64,000 nucleotides of DNA, taken from Eleginops maclovinus. Taxonomy: Eukaryota; Chordata; Actinopteri; Perciformes; Eleginopidae. The position numbers were made by a program, and so were the translations under genes. Location: assembly GCF_036324505.1 (NCBI RefSeq), contig NC_086357.1, forward strand, positions 22,393,293 to 22,457,292, given 5' to 3'. Positions 1 to 21,638 of this stretch are shown here, piece after piece. Each line of letters starts with the position of its first letter. Position 1 is the first letter of the stretch. The notes under the pieces are model-generated. The model was not told where the DNA came from. It saw only the letters and a list, made by a program, of their open reading frames with translations, and did no database searches.

Positions 1-15
1 TTATATTAGATTTAC

Positions 16-21
16 TTTATT
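16..21 (-). terminator. Poly(A) signal AATAAA of the myosin gene
   Basis: AATAAA on the minus strand about 150-220 nt beyond the candidate stop codons. It supports a real transcript end here rather than more tail exons further left, although sequence beyond the window cannot be seen. Confidence 0.5.
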
Positions 22-240
22 ATCCATCTCAGTGGAAACATATCTTTGGCCTCTTAAAGTATAGCAAATGAACCTACAGTACACATCAAAGTAGGTCTAT
101 CGTAAAATAATACAAATAATAAAGAAAGCATCATTTTATAAAATAGCAAGTGAAATTCCTCTAAAATATGTTAAATCGACTTCCAGTTCCAGGCAAGATC
201 CTCAAAGAATCTGCAACAATCACTTGAAAGTGGTTCAAAG

Positions 241-11105
<10,865 letters not shown>

Positions 11106-11614
11106 CTTAACGTCTTTAAAGCATGCAGGTTTATATCATTATGCGTTTGAATCCACAGGGGTAACATCCACACGTCCCTCTGAAGGAATAGTCTGTATCT
11201 GCCCTGTTCTGCAGAAGAGCCACTTTGTGTCCTGCTGACAGTTATTTGAACTTTGTCCAGGCTCACACCGAGGCATGAGGACTGTCAGGTTAACTGTTAA
11301 TCTGTGGGAGGATGCAGTGATTGGGCAGAGGGGTTTCTCCAATTAAATGGGCAGAGTTTGCACCATTAAACATGTGGTCATTAAAATGCCTCTTTTAAGG
11401 GATTCAGGTGCATTCAAATCCAGGTTTAACTATAGTGTAAACCTGGATTTGTTTGACTCATCCTGTTATAGTTACAACAATTGTGAATGCTGAAAGACAC
11501 TGATGACAAAAAGTATTTCAGATATGATGATGATATTGCAAATTGGAAAACCATCCCTTACTTAAATGAGGAAACAATCACGTTTACAAAAAGGACACAG
11601 TAGCAACAGACTTA
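11106..11614. other. Spacer between mbd3 3' end and myosin start
   Basis: About 500 bases between the presumed end of the mbd3 transcript and the myosin start codon. It must hold the myosin promoter and 5' UTR, but I see no clear TATA box or CpG cluster, only a GC-richer stretch near 11150-11340. Confidence 0.4.
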
Positions 11615-12925
11615 ATGACATTTCAACTCATTTTAATAATTAATACAATCAAATTCATTCAGCATCAGCCTGCTGATAATAAGAAGGGATTTTCATGATT
11701 TCAGCTTGATAGATTATTTAACATCAAACCATGATCGACAGGGATATAAAATACAAAACCATTATTCCTCAGATGATAAATTAAATGAATTAAAACCACA
11801 TTTCTTTGACACCAATTTTGTGCTGGGTTTACATGGAGGCAGCATGTGTGTGGTAAACATGGTTATATATTCTATGCTGGTAACATTGACACAATAAAAA
11901 AACCTGGATTGAGACAGACAGAAACAAAACCTAAACAACCATGATTTACAACATCAGTAAGCATCTATAACAATGAGTTAAACAGTTATTCTACAATGGA
12001 ATGGGTCTTTAAGTTATATATTTACCATTGTGCTCATCCCACTCTTGTTTTTCTTATATTAATTTTACAACAGCAGAGCCAATATAACTGCTAACGGTAA
12101 AAATACCAAGCAGACTTTAGTTACATAAATGTCAAACAACCCTCTTCCAATGACATGTCTCATGTCTTTGGTCAATAACCATTACTCACAGGATGACACA
12201 GCTGTCATAAAGTACATCATTTCCTTGAAACTACAACAATAAAAACGTTACTATGCCCTCCGATGGATCAACACAGGATTCAAACTACAACATCTGCATT
12301 AGTATCATCAGGAGGACTGCAGGTTGGCACCTATTAGGGCTTAAATAAACTCAGTAATGTTACAGCTAAACTGGTTTCTCTAGAAAACACTGCGTTTGTG
12401 TCTCCTGGAGCGCATCGTTCAATTAAAAGAAAAAGAGACATGCCAAAAATACAAAACATTCATTTCCATCTGCCCTAAAAAAAAGGAAAGATATCCAGAT
12501 AAACATTTAGCTGACGTAAAATGTTTGGATATGACGATTGTCACTAAATTAATACAAACCCATTCAAAGCCTCTCAGTAAAAAATACACTTCTCAAACAC
12601 TGAATTTGACACACTGTAGATAAGTTATTTTTAATATTTGAAAGTTCAAGGGAGTTTTTAAAAATGTCAGCTCAGAAATAAGTAATTTAATTGTCGTTGA
12701 AGTCAAGGATTCCCATCCAGTGGAGTTAATGATGAATAGACGCATCTGAGACTGCCAGGATTTTTTGGCTCAAGGGAAGACAGTTCTTTAGGTGGTTCTT
12801 TAGAGGACTGGTGTTAGTCGGGTCAGGTTAGGGTTGGACGCAGACACTCGGGGACAGTTCATGAAGGCAGGACTGCTGTATGCTCCTACCGTGCATGATC
12901 ATGTGTGCGGGCGTTGAACAAATCC
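11615..12925 (-). other. mbd3: Probable non-coding 3' UTR exon of mbd3
   Basis: A strong acceptor (pyrimidine tract ending CTCTTGTAG) sits at 12934-12926 on the minus strand, about 300 bases past the mbd3 stop. A donor-like CAG/GTTGGT lies at 13220, five bases after that stop. The simplest reading is a terminal UTR exon from 12925 to about 11615. It has no open frame of note, and its end is uncertain. Confidence 0.45.
11632..11637 (-). terminator. mbd3: Candidate poly(A) signal ATTAAA for mbd3
   Basis: ATTAAA on the minus strand at the far end of a long gene-free, AT-rich stretch downstream of mbd3. No AATAAA is obvious nearer the stop codon. It is the best guess for the mbd3 transcript end. 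Confidence 0.35.
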
Positions 12926-13224
12926 CTACAAGAGGAGAGGATTGACAATTAGAAGAAACAGGTAGTAATGGGAAACTAATAATACATCCTTAGCTGCAAC
13001 CAGCTAGGTTTTTGCTCTAGAAACAAGTTTTGTTTTTCCTCGACGGCCAAAAACGAGACTGGTCTGCTGCATCGAATAAAATAGGAAGAGCTAGAGCACT
13101 TTTAAAAAAAAAGTTTAACCCAAACATTGAATTCCTGAGTGACATTGTTTTCTTTGTGAGCCACAGGTGGAACATAAACTGTTTATATGATTGTCTCACA
13201 GTCTAATATTTTAACCAACCTGTG

Positions 13225-16200
13225 CTATACACTCTCCATATCTTCGCTGCCGTTGCCGTCCTCCTTCAGAGCCTCGCCATCACTGGCAGCCTCCTCGACA
13301 TGGGCCAACATATCAGCCATCAGGGCCTCCTCCAGCCTTTTCCTCACACTGTACACCAGCTCCTCCTGTTTCCTACACACAAACACAACAGGAAGTGGTT
13401 ACAGTTGGCAGTTACAGCTGCCTACAATAGCCACTTAATCAGCACACAACAGATGGTGAGTTTTCACAAAGAGCAGGGTCACTGGTGATGAACTGTGGAA
13501 CAGACTCAACTCAGTCACCTTTGGGAATCAAGGACAACAAAAAGGGAGATGGAACTCTTCAAGTTCATTCAAATCAATCTAAAGAGATTTCTTCATTGTG
13601 TCTTTGCGTATCCTAACATTGTAAAACTACAGATCGACAACAGGTGATCCATGAGTGGATATGTTCTGTGAAGGCTCACCTGATGTCCTCATCAGTGACG
13701 ATGAAGGCCTTGCAGAGCGGCTGTGTGGTGTTGAGCCACACTCCGGGGTTCTTCTCCACGGCTGCAGACAGCTGGCCGGTGATGGGAGCGGCGCTGGTGT
13801 GAAGTGCGCTCGCTATCGCGGACAGGAGGGTCTTATCTGTGCAGCCTGGACCCACACCTGAGGAGCAACAGTAAATGAGACATTTAGAAGAGACATCTTG
13901 GCTTAATCTCTGCCCAGGATGAGTAGAGTCTGTTCCTTCAGTCTCAATCGTTTAGCTCCTCCGCTATGATGGTGATCTAGACGGCCTTTTCAAGTTATTC
14001 ATGTGAGGATTTTCTTGATTATCCCAACAATGGAACTTTATTTATCCATTGTTGTTATGTTTTTTTTTGTCTGCAGAGTCGCTGTTTAACTTGTATCTGT
14101 TACCTTGCAGGCCCTTAGGCAGTTCCATGGTTTTCACCAGCTCCTCTGCAATATCAAAAGCATTGAGACCACTGAGCTTCTTCTCCCAAAACAGCTGTGA
14201 ACACAAAATAAAAATTAGCTGCAAGCAGGTTTAACATACCCTTTAAATGTAAACATACAACCACTTCGAGTAATGAAATGATTAAATACACAATACACAT
14301 TTAAACTCATGTTTGACACGACCAGTTTTATAGCAGCACATATGCATTCAGCATTAGATAACACGCTTCATGTTTGCTTGGGATGGTGTTTAACAGTAAC
14401 AGGGGACGGATAATCACCTGTCGGGGCTGGTCCACGGCTTTCTGAGGGTCCGTCTTCACTTTGTTGTTTGGGTGGTTGGTAACCTTGGTAACAGGCTGCT
14501 TAAAGATGGATGCTGTCTGTCTTACTGGGAGCGACGTGTTCAAGTCAGGTTTACCCTGAAAAAATGAGGCCATGATTGATACAGGAGAATGTAAAAGGAT
14601 CAAAGAGACAGAACATGCCATGTGGATGAGTAGCTAGTTGTCATAACATGAAGCTTATATGCTTCTCAATCAATGGCACTAAAAATAACTACTTTCACAA
14701 CACCCAAACGACGAGTATTGTAATTATTGTAAATAACTCCCGACTTCATAGAAAAATAGATCATCATTAGGATGGACTGTGGGAGGAAAGCGTTGGAATA
14801 TGTTTAATAATAATACAGAATACAGTTTGCTTATACCTGGAAATAATTGCTGAAGATTTCAACAAAAACAGGGACTAAAACTGACTGGTGATTTTAACTT
14901 GCAATTTATTTTCAATACAAACCAAACCATCAAGAATCCTGAAAGTACATTAGCTTCAAAAAGTCAACATTTCTTAGGACTACATCACACTTTCCTTTTT
15001 GTTTATGTCAAGGTGTAGTAGAAAGAGGGGACTGTCACACTGCAGTTTGTTTTCTCATGCATGACACAGGGTCAAGGTCACCATCAGTCATATACGTTTG
15101 TTGTGGATGGTCTTCTACATGGTCACATGAGTCCATTTGTCTCACCTTGTTCTGGTTGTTGTTATCGTAGCGCAGTCTCTGGCGGTTCTTGTTCAGCTTG
15201 CTCATCAGCATCTTCCCCGTGCGGAAATCGAAGGAGCTGAGGTCCATCTGGTTTCCAAGGTAACGGGCCAGCTGAGGCTTGCTCCGAAACTTCTTCCCTG
15301 ATGGACTGGCGAGGAGGCAGAGGCATGAGAAACCAATATACTCACATATCATCTCTTTACAAAAACAGAGACGGTATTAAAAAAAAACTTTAAAAAAACA
15401 GAGACGACGGCAGGGAGAACAGACAGGTCACACTTAAAAAACACACAGCAGACAGAAAAACTACAAACAATGAGCACCACATGCAACAAGTCAGAAGCAA
15501 ACAGAAGCAGAGCACATCCAAATGAGCAATGACACTAAAAATCACCTTAAGTTGTGAAATGGATGCAATCTTTGATGAACACTTTACCCCAAGCCATGTT
15601 ATGTATCATATATATTTTAGTATAATACGACTAATACATATTCAACAACATTGTATATAACTTTAAGAACCACTTAACACAATGTCACAAATGTTTCAAA
15701 ATGAATTCATTGTAGCTCCACTTGAGGGAGAACAATATCTTTACAAATTCTGAGAAATGACCAACACAACTGTGGGTGGATTCGTGCTAGTAACTCATGC
15801 AAATCTAACATCACACACCACAGTAAACACCAGTATGAGTGTACAGTTAGCCTACCACAAACTATACAACCGACCCGCCTCCCCCCTTTCTTGCCTCTGT
15901 TCCTCATCTTGCTCTTCTCCTCTGCTAAATAAAAACAAATCTGGCGTTGTTGATTCACTTCAGTGGGAAATAAAGAGTATTAACTGAGATGACACTGAGT
16001 GTAATGCATCATAAGGCCTGCTGCAGCTACTACTAGCCTGCACACACTCCTTCTTATCTGACATTGGTGGCCTTGTTACCCGGCTGCGAACAGTCTCCCC
16101 CCCCTCCCCTTCCCATCCCAACCCAAACTTTACACAGACGCCCCCCCTCCAAATTATCGTACTCCTGTGTTGTTTCCGCAAACTCTGTGTCCTGTGCCGC

Positions 16201-16344
16201 TAAAAGTTTTTGCAAGCCCTCGTTCGTTTAGTACCTAAAATAATAGACATCGCTTTTTCCAGCTGACAAACCCGACTTTCTGGTCACTTCTTCCATTTTC
16301 CAGCCCTTGGGGAGAGCAGTGCAATCACACCTTTTCTTCTCCAT
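13225..16344 (-). CDS. mbd3: Methyl-CpG-binding domain protein 3 (NuRD subunit)
   Basis: A nuclear scaffold subunit of the NuRD chromatin-remodelling and deacetylase complex. The six coding exons are 16344-16235, 15305-15146, 14555-14418, 14194-14104, 13857-13680 and 13372-13225, giving 274 residues with all phases agreeing. Residues 1-70 form the MBD, beginning MEKKRCDCTALPKGW and passing through SPSGKKFRSKPQLARYLG. Next comes the conserved GKPDLNTSLPVRQTASIFKQ segment that contacts histone-chaperone and deacetylase subunits. The central LFWEKKLSGLNAFDIAEELV block and VGPGCTD follow. The C-terminal helix EDIRKQEELVYSVRKRLEEA pairs with GATAD2. KAVDQPRQ, NAFDIAEE and GPGCTD mark MBD3 rather than MBD2. 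The tail lacks the long acidic run of mammalian MBD3. MBD residues 30 and 34 are Lys and Tyr, as in MBD2. Confidence 0.95.
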
Positions 16345-16660
16345 TTCCCACGCGAGTAGCCTATAAATCCACTAAAAGTTACTGCGATTGGATTTTGAGG
16401 CTAATTTTTGTAGAAGGCCTACCGCTTCTTACGCTTTTGTTTCGACCATATTACAACATGCGTCCTCTGTAATGGGATCTCCCTGCTAACAACATCTCGT
16501 CTTTGTCGTCGCGCAGATCGCTCCGCCGCGGACCTCGGAACGTATCACTACCTGTCTGTCTGGTTGGGGCACTAGGGCTACATCCGCAAAGTAAAACATA
16601 GGACAGCGCGGGCAGAACGAAACAGGAAGTTAGCAGAAATTTGTCACGGAATAATCGCAT
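16345..16660 (-). promoter_or_regulatory. mbd3: mbd3 main promoter / 5' UTR region
   Basis: Immediately upstream of the mbd3 ATG. It contains a local cluster of CpGs (around 16510-16560, for example gcgcagatcgctccgccgcgg) in otherwise CpG-poor surroundings, consistent with a housekeeping promoter. No TATA box is evident. Confidence 0.45.
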
Positions 16661-18203
16661 TAAACTTTATATAACTTTACTATTATTTGTGTTGATACTG
16701 GAGTACAATTGGCTTTTGTTCAAATCATCGGGTTTTTTGTTCATTACATTGAACTTGACTTTACCGTAATTTTAAAATAGTTTCGGACCCTGAAGTGAAA
16801 TTGAGTGTCTGATTATTGTAGGGAGCTGTTCTTGTCTGTATCTTTTAGTGGTGTCCTGTTTATTCTGTAATCTAATGCTATGTTATACCCTTAAGTGTTT
16901 TAGAATATATCTGTTTTATTTTGTAATGTTATGTTTATGTTATCTCAGTGTGTGTGTGTGTTTTAGTCTGGACCTAGCCTACTTTATTCTGTAATGTTAT
17001 GGTACAATGTTAGTTTGTTTTGTTGTATTGCCTCTATGTAAAGTTTGTTTTATGGATCCTAGAAAGAAAACCCTTAAAGGACTCCTGTAATGCCCCAAAA
17101 TTAAATTCAGTACAATCCATTTTCAGGCTTGTATGCCAAAAACATTCAAAGATTCAACATGTAATGGTCAAATAGTTTTTCGACATAGTAATAGAAAGTT
17201 TAACACCTTGCTTTTTAACTTTCTATTACTTTCTGAGTCCATCACATACTTGTTTCAATTACTCTTAGGTATCATTTAAAAAAAAATAGGCCTGTTGTTG
17301 TTGTCTAAATATTCAAATGTTTCAGTAAGTCTTTGAAGATAGTTTTAATTATTGTTTTGTGTTCTGAAAACCTTTGGGTATCAAATATTACAAAAGAAAG
17401 AGGTCATGTGAAGGTTGCGCATTTATAAGTTCCCTAAAAAAAAACACGTTTTGACCGTTATGCTTTTGTTTTGAAAGGTTTACCGGAAGTGATCTACACT
17501 ATGTTGACGCTGAAGGCTGTTACAATGTTAACCTAAGGGAAACATAAATTTGGCTACAGCTACAAAATAGACCGTTAATACATTTTACGCATATGCAATG
17601 ACAACAATAATGGACGCCTGGGAAGTAATAAATATTCAAGATCTAGAAACATGTCGTCCCTCACTTGTGGCTTTGCACGCCAACACAAAATGCGAAAGTT
17701 TCATGTTCGTGAAATAAGAGAGCCGTTTCAACACGACAATGCCCACCGTTGTCATTCAGACGTGAAGCCGGCTTTTCTGAATGAACAAAGTAGATCTTAT
17801 TGATAATACACAGACACCATTTTAAAAAGCATATCATGCATTTAAGGTGGCTTTGTGCAACGATGCCGACACAATATATGCTCTGTTTTTTAAGGTTGGA
17901 ATCCATGTCGAAATGGCACACTGTCGACGCAGTGTACCGCCTCCATGCTCAATTCAACATTTGCTGTAAATATCAAGACAGTTAAGGCATTTTAGAGTGA
18001 CGCTTCGGAAAAAGACCGACATCCTAGCTGGATACCACAGCATTGTTATTTGCAAATGCGAGACCACAGAGTGCATCTGTCTGATCGATGATAAACATAC
18101 TTTCTTCTTACATTATGAAACGACATTAAAGGCGCACAAAACGCTTCAATTACAATCAATATAGTTGTCGGTGGTTTCAAAACCCATCAGATCAGGTACT
18201 TAC
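16661..18203. other. Non-coding stretch upstream of mbd3
   Basis: AT-rich and without a supportable exon. If the alternative mbd3 first exon at 18204-18217 is real, this is its intron. Confidence 0.4.
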
Positions 18204-18217
18204 TCGTTTTTATCCAT
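18204..18217 (-). other. mbd3: Candidate alternative first coding exon of mbd3 (MBD-truncated isoform)
   Basis: On the minus strand an ATG in good context (A at -3, G at +4) opens MDKN and, 14 bases in, meets a perfect donor GA/GTAAGT. Fourteen bases leave phase 2, exactly the phase needed at mbd3 exon 15305-15146. Splicing would give MDKND-PSGKKFRSK, replacing the first 37 residues and so removing the N-terminal half of the MBD. The purine-rich sequence at 18218-18300 would be its 5' UTR. The agreement could be chance (1 in 3 for phase). Confidence 0.35.
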
Positions 18218-18724
18218 CTTGAAGACACTATCTCGTTTTCTCCCTCTCGCTATGTTAAATCCCTTCTCCTCTCTCCTCTTTCAGTCCCCTCCCCCTTCGG
18301 TGGGAGAAATGAAAGACATTATCCACGCAAATTTCGCAGTCTGGCTGATAAAAAGGGAATAATGTCTGGGCAAACCTGGCGTTTTCCCAGTGTGCAACTA
18401 GGCCCATAAGAACTCGGTTGATATGTGTGATTCAGCATGCATAAGGAGAAATAATTAAACATACTTTACATAAGCATTGTCTTCAATATATTTTTTATTT
18501 CACATTGCTTTTACTGTACAAGTAGACATCAAGAGTTGGCAAATATAAGGTTTTTCGGATCCAACTGACTGTCTTTTAAAACTGCCCCATGAAAAATTAA
18601 ATTACAGTATATCCATTTTTATTCAGCATTGAACAAATCGATTTTTTAAAACCAATTTTACCAGTAAATTCAAGCAAACACATTTAATTGGTTGGCTTTT
18701 TGCAGAATAACTGGACAAATCGTG

Positions 18725-18906
18725 GCAGATTAAAGATTTATTCACATTAAATAAAACTGGATCGAAACCCACACGTATATAGAGTGCATCTTGTAGTCCC
18801 AACTACTGGCGAGCCCTCATTGACTGATTTTCGAGCCAGGGCATCCTAAAGCTTGCGTTGCGTTATCAACCCATCCATGTGCCCATTCCCAGATCTGGTC
18901 CTGTAG
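18725..18906 (-). other. uqcr11: Probable 3' UTR terminal exon of uqcr11
   Basis: A good acceptor (TTTTTGCCTACAG) ends at 18907, and an AATAAA signal lies at 18742-18737 on the minus strand, defining a short terminal exon without an open frame. A donor AATT/GTGAGT lies at 19508, just after the uqcr11 stop. Confidence 0.45.
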
Positions 18907-19525
18907 CTGTAGGCAAAAACACAAATCCCACTTGTTAGCAAAATGTGCATGATAAGATCTGTTTTAATGTGTAAAGAAGCACAACCTTCCTTTCTTTCAT
19001 GTTGGATTTCTCACCAAAAGTCTTATAAATATCAACAAAAACTAAAATAAAATTGAACAATCCCAATAAAATTGCTACAACTGAAATCTGTTGGGTGTGG
19101 TCAAATGAATGCATCATTATTTTAAACTTGAATTTTGTCCTTAGACTGTTTCTTGAACCCCCGGCCCATACACTTTATTTTGTCAGCCTAGGGCTTTTCC
19201 TTGTTGTTGAGCACTACAGAAGTATTAAAACAAATATAGTTGTCCTCATTGTGGGGTTGCCAGTGCAGATCCATTAGTAGAGTTCAAACAAACTGCCAGG
19301 TGTAAGCAAGGGGACAGCAACTTTAACTATTACTCAAGGAGTGTTTATTTGAATATTCAGTTTAACACCTGGCATGGCCTACACCTGCCAGCATCTTATC
19401 ATGATGGGTGGGGTTAAAGCTAATGAGCAATCCAACGGAACATAGCAAACAAAGTGTGTGAACATATCCTATTACACTAGCATAAGTCAAACTAACAATA
19501 AACTCACAATTTAGTTGTGTGGGAC

Positions 19526-19531
19526 TTTATT
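19526..19531 (-). terminator. uqcr11: AATAAA overlapping the uqcr11 stop codon
   Basis: The stop codon lies within GAATAAAG, so a proximal poly(A) signal overlaps the stop. Use of this site would give a transcript with almost no 3' UTR. The alternative is splicing to the UTR exon at 18906. Confidence 0.35.
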
Positions 19532-20775
19532 CATCCTTTTTGAACTTCTGATTAACATATGGCACATAGTCCAGAATTAATCGCCAGTCTGTGAAGTGAA
19601 CGAGCAGCACTCCACCGACTGTTCCCCAGGCAGCCATGTTTGGTATCCTACATGGAAGAAAACAATGGGGTTTATAAATTAAGACATTCACTCAACTGAC
19701 TGTTATACACAAATCAAGAAGAGCTTGGATAGTTGAACTTGTGATTCAGATGGCATGATGGTTGGCAAGAGATATAATTGTCAGGGTCATATTTCAAGGT
19801 TTGGCATGCACACCTCCCTAATTAAATGCATCAACTGACATAGTATTGGTGTCTCTGGGAATCCCCAAACATTTTCAAATGTATCTTCCAAATATGTCCA
19901 CTGTAGCGACTTGAACCTCCAAAACGTTTTTTTTTACAACTCAGTCAGTATTTGCTATTCTCGCAATTTAAGTATCATAATTAATATAACTATACTTCAT
20001 AAATGAACCAAGTATTCTAAGTTGAACTGCCCTGGCTTAAGTTGTTGTGCAAATTAAATAAAAAGGTTAAAATAGGTGGTATATAATAGGGGTTTGATTA
20101 TGAGATAATCAACATATAAATGTGTTATATATAATATGAATCCTAAAAAACAACTGTTCAGCAAAGGCTATTTCCTTTTCTGTGCACTTTGCAGGGTCAT
20201 TCATGCATGGCCATATGTCCCACCCAGCTCTCACTATGTTGATACTGAAACAAACAGCTGTCCTTTATTATTAAAATAAACTCTTATGAGCAAGTCAAAA
20301 TTAAATTCAAGAGAGAAAAGAATAATAAGTTTTATACAAAAACATGTATCTTCATTTCATTAATACACATTAATTCATTATATTAAAATTATAATAAAAC
20401 GGTGACTTTTATATGGTAAGCTAGCAATGACATCTCCTAAACATTAAAGACATCATTCATTTTAATAAAGATCTCTAGTGTCATATAAACATTGGTACGT
20501 GCCTCTTTCACTAACCTTGCTATTCAGTTATGCTAGCATTATGCTAACTAGACGGCTAGCTAAACCAGTAGGTAATAAACAAGAAGGCTAAGCTAAAGTT
20601 AGCAAGTTAGCCAAACGGGTCAGAGAAGGACAAAGACGCGTTGATAGCATTTTAAACAACTAAAACAATATCATTTCCGGTTAACCACTCCACCTCTGGA
20701 TGATTTAACTTACCACGTCTTTAGAATAGTGACATACTTCGCACCGACGAATTTATTTAGTATTTTCTGAACCAT
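19527..20775 (-). CDS. uqcr11: Cytochrome b-c1 complex subunit 10 (complex III subunit XI)
   Basis: A small single-pass inner-membrane subunit of ubiquinol-cytochrome c reductase in mitochondria. The two coding exons 20775-20714 and 19647-19527 join inside the Trp codon (TG/G) to give 60 residues. The protein starts MVQKILNKFVGAKYV, has one hydrophobic helix (AAWGTVGGVLLVHF), then the family hallmark TDWRLILDYVPYVN and a basic end KFKKDE. Human UQCR11 is of similar length (56) and shares the TDWRLILD..PY.N..FKKD core. The open frames are too short to stand out in an ORF scan. No cleavable presequence is seen, as expected for this subunit. Confidence 0.95.
20518..20625. repeat. GCTAGC/TTAGC-rich low-complexity stretch
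   Basis: Dense gctaac, gctagc and gttagc words in the uqcr11 intron, a simple-sequence composition often seen in fish genomes. Confidence 0.5.
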
Positions 20776-20900
20776 CCTGACCTTCTGTTTGTTGTAGTTC
20801 TCTGCTTCTTTTCACGCTGATGGCCGTTAAGGACCCTGGGCTGCCTTTTCATATGCCTGTTTAAAAACAACCAACGTGCTACGTGCAACATCCGTGCGTG
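20776..20900 (-). promoter_or_regulatory. uqcr11: uqcr11 promoter / 5' UTR
   Basis: Sequence directly upstream of the uqcr11 start. It includes short GC-rich patches but no clear core element that I can name. Position is the only support. Confidence 0.3.
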
Positions 20901-21638
20901 ACACTGCTACGGGTCATTTCAGGAAACTATGTCAAAGGTCTCTGTTTACAACACATTTGGTTTTAAAAAAAGACTATTGGGCATGAAGAATGGATTGCAA
21001 CCGCTGATCGCACCATAAATTGATACCCGACTCATCAGGCATGCCCCTATGTTAAGCTCCGATTCTCAAAATCATATTTGCTAATAATATTAACATTACA
21101 GCGCAAAAATACTGATAAGGTTTCCCTTTTTTGTGGATGGAAATGGAAGAAATGCTTTGTTTGTATAGCCTAAAAACCTTATTTTTATGCCGTTAAGAGA
21201 CATGGCTTATAATTAATTTTTCATCGCACAACAGTCATTGCGTCCCAAAATGCATGTGTTGTAATGAAGCAGGCTTTCACTTCTGCCATCAATAATACCA
21301 CTGATAATGACATTGAAACTGCGTGTGTGTATTGGCACTGATTTGCATAGAGGCTCATTAGCATCCTAATGGGGCAGTTTTGCGCGAAATGTATGCATAT
21401 TACCATCATAGCACAGAATCAGCAAATACAACTTTTTTGGGGTAAATTCGCCTCTCAATAAGCCCCGATAGAGGCAGTATGTAATTAATATTAATATCCC
21501 TCTCCTGTATTTACTTCATGAAATCAACTGGTTTGAATTTATTGAGGTGCCTCGGTTGCATAATCATCAGGCTCTCATATGCATTTCATCCCTAACAGAC
21601 TATTGACAATGGCAAATATATGAACAAATTCATTTCCG
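20901..21638. other. Intergenic spacer between tcf3 and uqcr11
   Basis: About 740 bases without a gene. It includes an octamer ATTTGCAT at 21341-21348 inside an AT-rich, homeodomain-site-like segment (21320-21380). See the findings. Confidence 0.5.

Noticed and set aside
13225..16344. mbd2 instead of mbd3
   Set aside because: KAVDQPRQ, NAFDIAEE and GPGCTD are MBD3-type, there is no Gly/Arg-rich N-terminus, and the neighbours are those of MBD3.
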